A DNA stretch of 64,000 nt from Desulfobulbus sp. (GCA_031280615.1 JAITGO010000002.1:339239-403238); one strand, 5' to 3'. Counted from the stretch's first letter, positions 53,800 through 63,400 are shown. Numbers and translations: made by a program. The notes: generated from the sequence alone by a model not told the origin.

Positions 53800-56700
53800 T
53801 CACCTCCCGATGTGACGAAAATGCCGAGCCATGCCTCCATTTTTCCTGCAGCTGGCGTATTTCGTAACCTTGTCGATGAGCTCGTCGACATTGATCGGCT
53901 TGCCGATATGATCGACCATACCGGCGGCCTTGCAGGTCTCGACATCCTCTTGAAAGGCATCCGCCGTCATGGCGACTATCGGCACCTCTGTCGCCCAGGC
54001 GCTGCCGAGCGCGCGGATTCGCTGCGTTGCCTCCAGTCCGCCCATAAGAGGCATCTGCAGATCCATCAATACCAGATCGTACTTGTCAGGGTTTTCTTGA
54101 AACATCCGAACTGCCTCTTGACCATTCGTTGCGCAGTCGATAGCAATGCCCGTACCACTCAAGAGCTCAATCGCAATCTCTCTGTTCAACTCAATATCCT
54201 CGACCAAAAGCAGGCAGTTCCCCTCCAAACATCGTTCACCGCCTTGACAATCTTTTGCAGAAAATTCCCCAGAAGCATCCCTGATCGCAATAAATTCATT
54301 CAGGTAATTGAATATCGACGATTGGAACAAAGGTTTTTGTATAAATTTATCGATTCCAGCATCACTGGCTTCTTTTAAAATATCGTCACCATCCGAAATC
54401 GGCACCATAATCACATTAAATGAATTTTTATTAATTTTATTCATTTCTGTAATCGTCTCGATTCCATTCATTTCATCCATTGTGTAATCTGCAAAGATGA
54501 TATCATATGGACTTCCACATTCTACCGATTTCCTTGCCATACACACAGCATCGCGCCCATTGGTTGCAACGTCGCAATGCACACCAAATTTCAGCATGAT
54601 ACGGTTAATGCGATGGAGCGTATCTCGATCGTCGTCGACAACAAGTACATTTATGTCTCTATACAGAGATGTATTGCATTTTTTCCTGTATTCAGGAGCG
54701 TTGCCTTCAAGCTTGACCGTGAAGTAAAAACAACTCCCCTTGCCCGATTCACTGGTAACGCCTATCTCGCCATCCATCAGCTCAACGATTCTTTTGGAGA
54801 TGGCAAGACCAAGCCCTGTCCCGCCAAAACGGCGAGTAATGCTGCTCTCGGCCTGCTCGAACGAGGTGAAAAGTTTGCCGATCTGCTCCTGGGAAATGCC
54901 GATGCCGGTATCGATGACCTCAAAGAGGATGGCGGATGCACCGCATTCCGGGTTCCGTTTAACGTTGAATTGAATACGGCCGCTGTCCGGCGTGAACTTG
55001 ATGGCGTTCGACAGCAGATTGGTGAGAACCTGCGAGAGTCGGAGCTCGTCGCCAACCACCTCGTTCGGCACATCCGCGTCCATCGAAACCGACAAATCGA
55101 GCTTTTTCTCCGCCGCCTTGACCGCAATGACGCTGCAGATGTTTTTGAGCATGTTTTCGAGGTCGAACGGTTCTTCCACTGTCTCCAGCTTGTTCGCCTC
55201 TATCTTGGCCATGTCCAGAATGTCATTGATCAAGCCGAGCAAGTGATTCGAAGCGCCATCGATCTTGTCGAGGCAATACCGCATTTTTTCCGTATCTTGC
55301 GCCGCCTGGGCAATTTTCGTCATACCGATAATGGCGTTCATCGGGGTTCTGATCTCATGACTCATGCGGGAAAGGAATTCACTTTTGGCCCGGCTCCCCT
55401 CTTCCACCTGCTTGATGGCAAGCTCCAGTCGCTCCTGATTCTCCTTGCTCTCGGTGATATCGTCGTACACCCCTAGCAGAATGGCCGGGGACTCGTCGCC
55501 GCCCGTGACCAGCGTTTTATTGACGGACAACCAGCGCGGCTCCCCCTTGGGCAACACGACGCACTCCTCGGACGACAGGCTTTGCCCGGATTCAAACACC
55601 TTCTCGTCATTGCCAACGCACATGTCAGCCGTTTCCTGCGGGTATAATTCGTAGTCGCTTTTGCCGATCAGTTCGTCTGGACTATCCAGTCCGGCATCGC
55701 GGGCGCATTGCACATTCGCCCCTAGGTACCTCAATTGCCTGTCCTTCCAAAAAATACCGACAGGAGCCGAATCGATAACCGCGCGCAACATGCGCTGCGC
55801 TTTGGCCAAATCTCTTTCCGAGTCGATTTTTTCCGTGATATCCCGGATGATTGTAGCAACACCGATAAGTTCCTTTTTCTTGCCGTACACCGGAAAAATG
55901 GTCTGTTCTATCGGAATGACGCGCCCATCCCTGTGACGCAGATCGCCGTCGCTGCTGGTCCAGGAGCCTGTACGGATGGCGGTGGGAATGCCCACTTCCT
56001 TGACCAACCGGCTATATTCTTCGGAATGGACATTCTCAATGGGCAGCATGTCGTCATCGTCCGGCTGCTCATACCCCATCATCTTGTAGGCACCGGGGCT
56101 GTTGTAAATCACCCGCTGGTTCATGTCCGCCACACTGATGTAATCGCTGGAACTGGCCATAATCGCGAGCTGCCACTGATGCATGGTTTCCATTCTTTTT
56201 TCTTCACTAATGTCTTCCATGCTGGTGGCAAGAGCAATTATATTGCCATTGTCATCTCTTACCGGGAAGCTACGCTGACGCGTCGGAATTATTTTACCGT
56301 CTTTTGTGATTACAGAAGTCTCCCCTTTCCATTCCTCGCCCGAGATGAGCGCAGGAATGCATTCGTTCTTGACGATAGAAAGAACTTCTGGAGGATAAAT
56401 GCAATCGAGTCCGAGTTTTAAAATTTCACTCGAAGATCTCTCAACGGATTCTTCCATGCTTTTATTGACAAATACCATATCGCTATTAAGTAATATGGCA
56501 TGAAACATAGTTTTTGAAGACATTATGATCGATGAATGTAATTTTACCTGAGAATCTTTTATCATATTCATTCTATTCACTTCAAATTCTTCCATTTTGT
56601 CCACAATAACACATAATCTAGCAATGCTATTACCGCTCATACTTACAGCGCATTCATATATATCAAAATATTTATCATTTTTTTGGCTGTATATATTTTT

Positions 56701-56976
56701 AATTAAATTGTACCCACCACTATATTTTAATTTTTCAGCGCTCAAGCACCACTTGCACACGTCAACACTACCGTCAAACAAATGAAAACATTTTTTTTCT
56801 TTTACATTATACATGTACTTACTTGCAGATTTATTTATATATAAAATTCTACACGTATCAAAATCAGATATAAAAATAGGAATACCTATATCATCAAGCA
56901 CAGAGACCAAATCAATCGACAAAGGAACACACATAGATTCGCTACTTTTCACCTGACAATCATCAATTGCAAACAT
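53800..56976 (-). CDS. hybrid sensor histidine kinase with multiple PAS domains and two receivers
   Basis: This 1058-residue protein has no obvious membrane segment. I see up to four PAS regions (about 15-130, 140-275, 280-400, 405-520), a HisKA H-box FLSRMSHEIRTPMNAIIGM (H near 550), HATPase with FGGTGLGLAISKRIVELMDG, then two receivers: INVLVVDDDRD...FADYTMDEMNG and LLLVEDIELN...LVLMDLQMPLMGG. It is likely a cytosolic multi-input kinase with internal phosphorelay; the final output (Hpt and regulator) is not in the window. The 5' part (56200-57000) and parts of the first receiver are much more AT-rich than the kinase core, unlike neighbours. Confidence 0.9.
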   Translation of the reverse strand: MFAIDDCQVKSSESMCVPLSIDLVSVLDDIGIPIFISDFDTCRILYINKSASKYMYNVKEKKCFHLFDGSVDVCKWCLSAEKLKYSGGYNLIKNIYSQKNDKYFDIYECAVSMSGNSIARLCVIVDKMEEFEVNRMNMIKDSQVKLHSSIIMSSKTMFHAILLNSDMVFVNKSMEESVERSSSEILKLGLDCIYPPEVLSIVKNECIPALISGEEWKGETSVITKDGKIIPTRQRSFPVRDDNGNIIALATSMEDISEEKRMETMHQWQLAIMASSSDYISVADMNQRVIYNSPGAYKMMGYEQPDDDDMLPIENVHSEEYSRLVKEVGIPTAIRTGSWTSSDGDLRHRDGRVIPIEQTIFPVYGKKKELIGVATIIRDITEKIDSERDLAKAQRMLRAVIDSAPVGIFWKDRQLRYLGANVQCARDAGLDSPDELIGKSDYELYPQETADMCVGNDEKVFESGQSLSSEECVVLPKGEPRWLSVNKTLVTGGDESPAILLGVYDDITESKENQERLELAIKQVEEGSRAKSEFLSRMSHEIRTPMNAIIGMTKIAQAAQDTEKMRYCLDKIDGASNHLLGLINDILDMAKIEANKLETVEEPFDLENMLKNICSVIAVKAAEKKLDLSVSMDADVPNEVVGDELRLSQVLTNLLSNAIKFTPDSGRIQFNVKRNPECGASAILFEVIDTGIGISQEQIGKLFTSFEQAESSITRRFGGTGLGLAISKRIVELMDGEIGVTSESGKGSCFYFTVKLEGNAPEYRKKCNTSLYRDINVLVVDDDRDTLHRINRIMLKFGVHCDVATNGRDAVCMARKSVECGSPYDIIFADYTMDEMNGIETITEMNKINKNSFNVIMVPISDGDDILKEASDAGIDKFIQKPLFQSSIFNYLNEFIAIRDASGEFSAKDCQGGERCLEGNCLLLVEDIELNREIAIELLSGTGIAIDCATNGQEAVRMFQENPDKYDLVLMDLQMPLMGGLEATQRIRALGSAWATEVPIVAMTADAFQEDVETCKAAGMVDHIGKPINVDELIDKVTKYASCRKNGGMARHFRHIGR

Positions 56977-57249
56977 CTTTATCCCTTACCGTTTCATGTA
57001 AAAAAATCTACTTAGTCCAGAAACAAAATTTCCGTAAAAATATGTACCAAACGTATTCGCCCAAACCGCCTTCAAGACAACATTGGTTTTAATATCGTAT
57101 TTGTGCTATGTTCGAATCGAATATTCCCTCAATGGTATTCGTAGGTAATTTTCATTATTATACGGAGAGGCTTGACAATCAATGCGCGAAGCCGCAACTA
57201 TTCGTTCTATAAATAGAACAATCGCATCGATATCGAGCAAGGAGAGCGC

Positions 57250-58191
57250 ATGAGCCCCCTGTCCATGGACTTAAACGACCTCTACCTGTTTGCCCAAGTC
57301 GTTGAATATAAGAGTTTTACTTCGGCAGGAGAAATACTTGGCATTCCGAAGTCGCGCCTGTCCCGCCGCATCGCGCAACTTGAAGACCAATTCGGCATCC
57401 GACTCCTGCACAGGACGTCCCGTCGACTGAGGCCCACCGATGTTGGACTGTCGCTATACGAGCACTGCCGGGCAATGATCGCCGAAGCGCAGGCCGGAGA
57501 AGCCGTCGTTCATCGCCACCTGATCGAGCCGGCCGGCCTGGTACGCATCAGTCTTCCGGTAGTGCTCACGGAAATCGCGACCAGCCTGCAGACCATGCTG
57601 TCGCCACAATTCATGTGCCGTTATCCCAAAATTCGGATTGCCATCTCTGTCAGCAACAGGTGGATTGATCTGATCGAGGACAATTTCGACATCGCCATCA
57701 TGGAACACGACGAACGGCAATACTCTTCGAGCGTTGTTCAGGTGGGCCTGGGAACGTTGCGCTGGGGCTTGGTGGCAACGCCGGAATACTTGGCACAGCG
57801 AGAAGCTTTCGACTGTCCGGATGCATTGAGCCGGGCCGACATGCTGATTTATGACGTGGCCCCGGAACAGAACACCGAGTTGCACCTGGAAGGATCGGGG
57901 AATTCCACGACGACGGTGACGGTCAACGCGCGACTGCAAAGCAGCAGCATTTTGCTGCTGAAAAAAGCGGCGATCGGCGGCCTTGGCATTGCTTGCCTGC
58001 CTTTGCGGGTATGCAAGGAGGAGATCGACGCAGGTTCCCTATGCGTTGTACTGCCGGATTGGAGCCCGAAAAAAGAACGACTGGTCATGAGGTTTCTGAC
58101 GCGTCGCGGCCTGATGCCGGCGGTGCGGACGACAATCGATTCGCTGAAAGAAGATATTCCTCAAATCCTCACCGAACATGGCTACGTTTGA
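57250..58191 (+). CDS. LysR-family transcriptional regulator
   Basis: The 313-residue regulator starts at 57250 after AAGGAGAG and has a LysR helix-turn-helix (LYLFAQVVEYKSFTSAGEIL, PKSRLSRRIAQLEDQFGIRLLHRTSRR) and a substrate-binding domain. It resembles the CrgA/AaeR-like branch that ends with a hydrophobic KPLR-type lobe. The target is unknown; the divergent hybrid kinase is the nearest candidate. Upstream sequence (56977-57249) is AT-rich. Confidence 0.92.
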   Translation: MSPLSMDLNDLYLFAQVVEYKSFTSAGEILGIPKSRLSRRIAQLEDQFGIRLLHRTSRRLRPTDVGLSLYEHCRAMIAEAQAGEAVVHRHLIEPAGLVRISLPVVLTEIATSLQTMLSPQFMCRYPKIRIAISVSNRWIDLIEDNFDIAIMEHDERQYSSSVVQVGLGTLRWGLVATPEYLAQREAFDCPDALSRADMLIYDVAPEQNTELHLEGSGNSTTTVTVNARLQSSSILLLKKAAIGGLGIACLPLRVCKEEIDAGSLCVVLPDWSPKKERLVMRFLTRRGLMPAVRTTIDSLKEDIPQILTEHGYV

Positions 58192-58508
58192 TTGTCGTGA
58201 AGAGCGATTCCGGGCGGAGCAGGACACGTTCGAAATGGGCGGTCGATGAGCGACATCATTTCTGGGGCACGCGAATCTCACGGGATGCGGGAAACGGCAA
58301 CGTGCGTAAAAAGCAGCTTAACAACGCTCTACTTTTTCTACTTTTATTTGACCACGTCGGGTTTCGTCGCAAACAACATCGCTCATGTCATGTCGCTTTT
58401 CCACTCGCTCTTTGAGACCAGGTACGCGTTTGCCGGATGAACCAAAAAATATGCCATGAGTGAACCTGTTAGCTACGGGTTATCTTCGTCATTTTGCAAA
58501 AGGCACGT
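58192..58508 (+). other. intergenic region with a doubtful short frame
   Basis: A 64-codon frame at 58246-58440 encodes a hydrophobic stretch with aromatic residues (LYFFYFYLTTSGFVANNI), possibly the start of a lost membrane transporter. I do not call it a gene. The region carries the promoter of the next kinase. Confidence 0.3.
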
Positions 58509-60893
58509 ATGAAAAAACATTTTTCATTCCAGCAAAAGGTACTGCTTCTGCTTGTGCTGTTGATGAACTTGCCGTTCTTGCTCACCGGATATATGGCGAA
58601 AAGCCTGATGGAAACCACAATAATGCGGGAAAAGGACTCAAAGTTACTGGCGCTGACGCACATCCTCGATGCGCGTCTGGATTCCGGTGGCTATGAGGCT
58701 ATCCTGCGGCGGCACGGGGTGGAAAACGCCTCACGGGAAAAAAAGATAGCGGTATTGAACGAAGAACTGCGCAGTCTCACGGATGACGTGGCTTCCTCCA
58801 CCCCAGGTCTGGGCGTCGGATACTATTCGAGGGATATAGACGCCATCCTTACCTACGGACCTTCTTCCTCTTTTGAGCAAGCCGTGGGTTTGGTCATCCC
58901 GCCGGATCATCCGGGCCGCATTGTGATGGATACCAATAAAGAGATGGTCAGGTCCGGCACCATGGTGCGCGGCGATATTTTAAACGCTATGCACCCCATC
59001 GTGCGCGACAACAAGGTCATCGGCTACATATGGGCCAATGAGCTGACCACGGACGTCATGACGCAACTGCGCACCATGGTCCGCAATCTTTTTCTGGCTA
59101 TGTTATTGTGTTTCGCTTTGACGGTGTCTTTGCTGGTGGCGATGTCGCGCCGTACGGTCAGAGATGTGGACCGCATTATCCAGGGTGTGCGTTCTATGCG
59201 TTTCGATTTGGGACACCGCATCGAAAACATGGGCGGGGAACTCGGAGAAGTGGCCAACAACATCAACACCATGGCCGAAGACATCGATAAAGCCACCCAG
59301 GAAAGCAGGCGCGCCATGGCGGTGCTGCAAAGCGTGCTGGGCAACGTGGACGCCACGGTCTTTGTTTGTGACCCGGCCACCAAGCAGCTTGTTTATGTCA
59401 ATGAGTATCTGCGCGACCTGCTTGCCGCCAAGGGGGTTCAGATCAAGGACCAGTCCTTGTGTCACGAAGTGTTGTACGGTCAAAAAGAACCCTGTGCGTT
59501 TTGCATCCATAGGCAATTGTACGAGCCGGATGGCGCCCCGAAGTTGACCCCGATGCGAAGAGAAATCCACATCCCGATTTTAGGCCGGGACTTTTTGGTG
59601 ACGGATCGCCTGATTACCTGGCATGACGGCCGCTTGCTGCACATGGAGATGGGTACAGACATTACGGAGCGCAATGCCCTGGAGGCGGCCGAGGCTGCCA
59701 ACCTGGCGCAGCGGGATTTCCTGTCTCGGATGAGCCACGAATTGCGCACGCCCATGAACGGTGTGCTGGGCATGACCCACCTGGCCATGCAGGCGAATCC
59801 GCCGCCGACCCAATTGAAATATCTTAAAAAAATTCAGTCTTCCGCGTCCCTGTTGCTGGGGCTCATCAACGATATTCTGGATTTTTCACGGATAGAGGCC
59901 GGCAAAATCACCATAGAGAAAGCGCCCTTTGAACTGCCGGTTCTTGTGGAAAATATCCGTGAATTGATCCTGCCGCGCACGCAGGAGCAACATCTTGATT
60001 TCAACATCACGTTGGACGATTCCGTCCCCAGGTATGCCGTTGGAGACGAACTTCGCCTGTCGCAAGTGCTCCTGAACATCCTGGGCAATGCCGCTAAATT
60101 TACCGCCAGCGGTTCTATCGGTTTACATATGAGCGCGACGCCTCTGCTGTCTGGAAATGTCCGTCTGCGTTGCACCGTGGAGGACACCGGCATTGGCATG
60201 ACCAAAGAGCAGCAAGCCCATCTGTTCAAACCTTTTTCCCAGGCAGATATTTCCACCTCGCGCAAATTCGGCGGAACCGGCCTGGGGCTTTCCATCAGTA
60301 AGGCCCTGGTGGAGCTTATGGGCGGAACCATCATCGTGGTCAGCAAGCAGGGGCAGGGCAGTCAGTTTACGTTTGATGTGGAATTGGTGCCCCTGGATGA
60401 ACTCCCCATCACACGGTCGGAGCTCTCCCGGCAGTGGGAACACGCCCGCTACGATGGTCTTCGCTTTTTGGTGGTGGAAGACAACAGCCTCAACCAGGAA
60501 ATTGCCGTGGCCATTCTGGGAGAATTGGGCGCGAGGGTGGATGTGGCCGAGAATGGCGAAGAAGGCCTGCGTGCGTTCATGCGCGAAGAGTACGACATCA
60601 TCCTCATGGATGTGCGCATGCCGATTATGGACGGAATGGAAGCCACGCGCCGCATCCGGGCCAGCGGCAAACACGATGCGTCCACTGTGCCGATTGTCGC
60701 CATGACGGCCAACGCGATGAACGAGGACCGCGTCGCCAGCAAAGAGGCTGGCATGAACGGACATGTGGCCAAACCCATTGATCTGAACGAATTGAAAAGC
60801 ACCTTGTTTGAACTGCTCAACACCAAGCGTGACGATTCTGCCTTGGTTCAGCGGGAAGAGGACAAACCTGTCGTTCATGATGAAACATCATGA
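58509..60893 (+). CDS. hybrid membrane sensor histidine kinase
   Basis: This 794-residue protein begins MKKHFSFQQKVLLLLVLLM, a first membrane helix, then a ~150-residue periplasmic sensor (HPIVRDNKVIGYIWANEL near its end), a second helix (NLFLAMLLCFALTVSLLVAM), HAMP, a PAS domain with CHEVLYGQKEPCAFC, H-box FLSRMSHELRTPMNGVLGM, HATPase FGGTGLGLSISKALVELMGG and one receiver (LVVEDNSLN...DIILMDVRMPIMDG). I use the ATG at 58509 rather than the TTG 15 bases earlier. A response regulator partner is not adjacent. The cytosolic cysteine motif C....GQKEPCAFC is notable. Confidence 0.9.
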   Translation: MKKHFSFQQKVLLLLVLLMNLPFLLTGYMAKSLMETTIMREKDSKLLALTHILDARLDSGGYEAILRRHGVENASREKKIAVLNEELRSLTDDVASSTPGLGVGYYSRDIDAILTYGPSSSFEQAVGLVIPPDHPGRIVMDTNKEMVRSGTMVRGDILNAMHPIVRDNKVIGYIWANELTTDVMTQLRTMVRNLFLAMLLCFALTVSLLVAMSRRTVRDVDRIIQGVRSMRFDLGHRIENMGGELGEVANNINTMAEDIDKATQESRRAMAVLQSVLGNVDATVFVCDPATKQLVYVNEYLRDLLAAKGVQIKDQSLCHEVLYGQKEPCAFCIHRQLYEPDGAPKLTPMRREIHIPILGRDFLVTDRLITWHDGRLLHMEMGTDITERNALEAAEAANLAQRDFLSRMSHELRTPMNGVLGMTHLAMQANPPPTQLKYLKKIQSSASLLLGLINDILDFSRIEAGKITIEKAPFELPVLVENIRELILPRTQEQHLDFNITLDDSVPRYAVGDELRLSQVLLNILGNAAKFTASGSIGLHMSATPLLSGNVRLRCTVEDTGIGMTKEQQAHLFKPFSQADISTSRKFGGTGLGLSISKALVELMGGTIIVVSKQGQGSQFTFDVELVPLDELPITRSELSRQWEHARYDGLRFLVVEDNSLNQEIAVAILGELGARVDVAENGEEGLRAFMREEYDIILMDVRMPIMDGMEATRRIRASGKHDASTVPIVAMTANAMNEDRVASKEAGMNGHVAKPIDLNELKSTLFELLNTKRDDSALVQREEDKPVVHDETS

Positions 60894-61099
60894 ACGGAGG
60901 AAAGCCCATGCGTGATCGGCCCTGTTTTTTTCTCTTGCAGCAGTCTCAAGACTTCAGGAAGGTCTCGGTGGGTGGGCCACCGGCAGCTTTTTGTTTTCAA
61001 CGGCTCAATGACTCAGCCCATGGTGCTCCCTGACTGACAGGTCCCTGTGCCGAATTGCCGTCCCGCTGATCAGCGGCGGCCGCCCTCGACGCCGAAAGA

Positions 61100-61138
61100 A
61101 AGGCCCTCTTGGAAGCGATAACGTTCCAAGAGGGCCTT
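61100..61138 (+). terminator. hairpin terminator, family member 2
   Basis: AAGGCCCTCTTGGAA (61100-61114) pairs with TTCCAAGAGGGCCTT (61124-61138) and is followed by CGTTTT. It probably ends the kinase transcript. The rest of the gap from 60894 to 61262 has no recognised gene. Confidence 0.75.
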
Positions 61139-61193
61139 CGTTTTGCGGACGCTGGACACGCATTCAAGCGGGCAGGCGGGCGAAAACGGAAAA

Positions 61194-61223
61194 GCCCCCT
61201 TGGAATTTGCGTTCCAAGGGGGC
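61194..61223 (-). terminator. hairpin terminator of the original tRNA-Arg gene, family member 3
   Basis: GCCCCCTTGGAA-tttgcg-TTCCAAGGGGGC with TTTTCC on the minus strand, 40 bases after the tRNA 3' end. It is the expected terminator for tRNA-Arg and has the same core as the hairpin at 50165. Confidence 0.65.
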
Positions 61224-61262
61224 AGAGTCACATAAACAGGTTAAGTGCCTGAAAAATTATAT

Positions 61263-61312
61263 TGGCGCGCCAGGAGGGATTCGAACCCCCGGCCCACGGC
61301 TTAGAAGGCCGT
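61263..61312 (-). tRNA. 3' half of tRNA-Arg(UCU), attachment-site duplicate
   Basis: The minus strand gives ACGGCCTTCTAAGCCGT (anticodon arm, anticodon TCT), the T-arm with GGGTTCGAATCCC and an acceptor end GGCGCGCCA with CCA. The D-arm and 5' acceptor strand are absent: beyond 61312 the sequence is unrelated. This is the attachment site left at the downstream end of an integrated element; the intact tRNA should lie at the far end, to the right of the window. Confidence 0.85.
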
Positions 61313-61428
61313 TGGCCTCTAAACACCCAATCAATTTTTATTTTTCATACGACTCTGCTACTTTCTGTTTAATGGGTTTCTTTTTTTTATTCAATAAAAA
61401 AGAACAAATTCTATCAAACAGGGGTAAC

Positions 61429-62304
61429 ATGGTGAAAATTCAAACATTACAAGACGCTTGGGATCTGTACGAAATGGCTATTTTGGCTTCATCAAAAAAA
61501 AGGAGTCAAGTTACAGAGACAGGCAGATGGAATCATTACATATTTCCAGAATTAGGCCACAAACTTATAAAAAATATAACAAGCTTCGATTATTTAATGT
61601 TGCGAAGGAAATTGGAAAAACAAAATTTGAGCCCTCAATCAGTGCATCATTGCCTCTCTCTCCTTCGAAGAGTTTTATTAAAATCAACAGAATGGGGTAT
61701 TTGCAATGATTCAATACCTAGCTTCAAGGGGATAATGCCAAAGTTTGACAACAAACGACAAAGATATCTCACGAAAGAAGAGCTTGATAATCTTCTTTAC
61801 ACATTAAAAATCATAGATGAAACAAATAACTGGCACGATATAACGGCGTTTGCCGTCAATACCGGATTGAGAAGAGGAGAGATTTTCAATCTAAAATCAA
61901 TTGATGTTAATTTAACTGACAAATTCGCCTCAGTCGTTGACACAAAATCGGGGAAAAATAGAATCGTTCCGTTGAACGATTTTGCAATTGATATAATTTC
62001 TAAAAAAATTATTCCTAAAAAAACAAATAGAAAGTTATTTGAAAACAAATCACCAAAAATATTTATCAATGCCGTAAAAAGATCTGGATTAAACAATGGC
62101 ATTACAGATTTACGACAAAAGGTCGTGTTTCACACATTACGCCATACATTTGCCAGCTGGCTTGTTCAGGATGGGATACCAATTGCGCTGGTTGGACAAT
62201 TACTTGGACACAGTAACATCAGCATGACTATGCGTTATGCGCACCTTGCACCATCTCAAGCACAACATGCCGTCGGACTCATAGCCGATAGACTGGCTGC
62301 CTAA
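61429..62304 (+). CDS. int: tyrosine recombinase/phage-type integrase
   Basis: This 291-residue integrase has the catalytic set R148 (TGLRRGE), H235 and R238 (FHTLRHTFAS), H261 (LLGHSNI) and Y270 (TMRYAHL), plus the beta-hairpin lysine in TKSGKNR. Residues 1-100 form a SAM-like core-binding domain. It starts at the ATG at 61429 behind CAGGGG; the upstream frame crosses the tRNA fragment and is not coding. It is 117 bases from the tRNA-Arg 3' half, and probably integrates the element there. It is low in GC and rich in Lys/Asn/Ile codons, unlike the host genes. Confidence 0.94.
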   Translation: MVKIQTLQDAWDLYEMAILASSKKRSQVTETGRWNHYIFPELGHKLIKNITSFDYLMLRRKLEKQNLSPQSVHHCLSLLRRVLLKSTEWGICNDSIPSFKGIMPKFDNKRQRYLTKEELDNLLYTLKIIDETNNWHDITAFAVNTGLRRGEIFNLKSIDVNLTDKFASVVDTKSGKNRIVPLNDFAIDIISKKIIPKKTNRKLFENKSPKIFINAVKRSGLNNGITDLRQKVVFHTLRHTFASWLVQDGIPIALVGQLLGHSNISMTMRYAHLAPSQAQHAVGLIADRLAA

Positions 62305-62482
62305 AATAAAAAATAACAAAATCAAGTATAATTTATCAAAATTAACCGCAATTTATCAAAGTTTTAATAAAGACAAGCAAATTTAAGTAAAAATAGCCAA
62401 ACAGTCACAAAAACAGATGAAACCAACCAACTTTAAACAAAAAAGTGCTGTCAATAGTTTGCTTGTTTTTCTTTGGAATAAA

Positions 62483-62530
62483 GGGCAGGATAGATGAAGT
62501 GCCGGTACGCGGCCTTCATATCCTGCCCCC
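62483..62530. other. candidate oriT with IncP-like nic sequence
   Basis: GGGCAGGATA-ga-TGAAG (62483-62499) is inverted as CTTCATATCCTGCCC (62514-62528). The right arm contains TATCCTGC (62519-62526), a match to the nic consensus YATCCTG|Y of IncP/Ti-type relaxases, so cleavage would fall after 62525. A MobC-like accessory gene starts 70 bases on. The rest of 62305-62598 is AT-rich without a gene. Confidence 0.6.
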
Positions 62531-62598
62531 TGGGAGCTGCTTATTCGCCAAGGCTCAACACGATTCCAGCTACGCCGAGTAATAAAAAAGGTGCCAGA

Positions 62599-62955
62599 AT
62601 GCCTAGTCCAAACAAGAAAGTCCTTTATTCCTACCTGACACCGGAAGAATACGAACAGGTAAAAATCTCGGCACAACAGGCACGGCTGTCGCTTTCAACA
62701 TTTGTCAAGCGGGTCTGCCTGGGGCAGGAGGTACGGTCGAAGGCCGATCAGCAAGCCACTCTGGCCGTGCTAAAGGCAAATGCCGACTTGGGCAGATTAG
62801 GCGGCCTGTTCAAGAAAGCCCTGAGTGACGGCAGCGCCGGGACGATGGCAACAGAATTGCGCCAGACTTTACGGCAGATTGAAAAGAGCCAAGCCGTGGT
62901 TACCCGAACGTGCCGGACGGTAGTGGAATTGCTCAAGAAAGGGAGTAGGCAATGA
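62599..62955 (+). CDS. mobC: MobC/TraJ-like plasmid mobilization accessory protein
   Basis: The 118-residue protein has an N-terminal ribbon-helix-helix-like part (SYLTPEEYEQVKISAQQARLSLSTFVKRVCLG) and a helical C-terminus (NADLGRLGGLFKKALSD), the pattern of relaxosome proteins of the MobC/TraJ type. They bind oriT and help the relaxase nick. The relaxase itself is not seen within the window. It starts 74 bases after the inverted repeat and its stop overlaps the next start (ATGA). Confidence 0.85.
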   Translation: MPSPNKKVLYSYLTPEEYEQVKISAQQARLSLSTFVKRVCLGQEVRSKADQQATLAVLKANADLGRLGGLFKKALSDGSAGTMATELRQTLRQIEKSQAVVTRTCRTVVELLKKGSRQ

Positions 62956-63278
62956 TTGAATCGTACGATACTGTGGATTACACCGTCAACACTACAATCA
63001 TACCGTTTAGAATAGATATTAAGGTTCCTTTTGCCGAAAAAGAGGAAGCAAAAGAAGCCGGTATGCGTTGGGATGCAATAAAAAGAACGTGGTTCGCGCC
63101 GCCGGGCGCGGATATCGCCGTGTTTTTAAGATGGATGCACGACGCCAATATTTTCTCAGGGCAATATTACATCGCAAAAACACAAAAAAAATGTTGGTCC
63201 TGCAAAAAGGAAGTTCCTGTGTTTGCGATAATGATTTTATTTGGGTTAGTTTTTTCTAAAAAATATAGGGTTTCTTGA
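62952..63278 (+). CDS. DUF5710/TraC-like protein, probably truncated
   Basis: This 108-residue protein has the DUF5710 motif VPFAEKEEAKEAGMRWDAIKRTWFAP (residues ~25-50), found near the N-terminus of plasmid TraC-type primases, followed by CWSCKKEVPVFAI. In relatives this cysteine pair is followed by more sequence; here the frame ends in a hydrophobic and basic tail and a stop, 122 bases before a transposase. I infer truncation, perhaps by the IS insertion. It is coupled to mobC. Confidence 0.7.
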   Translation: MIESYDTVDYTVNTTIIPFRIDIKVPFAEKEEAKEAGMRWDAIKRTWFAPPGADIAVFLRWMHDANIFSGQYYIAKTQKKCWSCKKEVPVFAIMILFGLVFSKKYRVS

Positions 63279-63400
63279 AAATTAAATACAGTAATCAGTG
63301 GCAAGCTCGCACATTAACTTGTTGATTTTATGTAAATATGTTATTGTCTTCATCGTTTTAATGGATTACCCAGCGACCTGATACCGATGGAGACCAACCC

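Noticed and set aside
58246..58440. 64-codon hydrophobic frame as a gene
   Set aside because: No ribosome site or family; too short to support.
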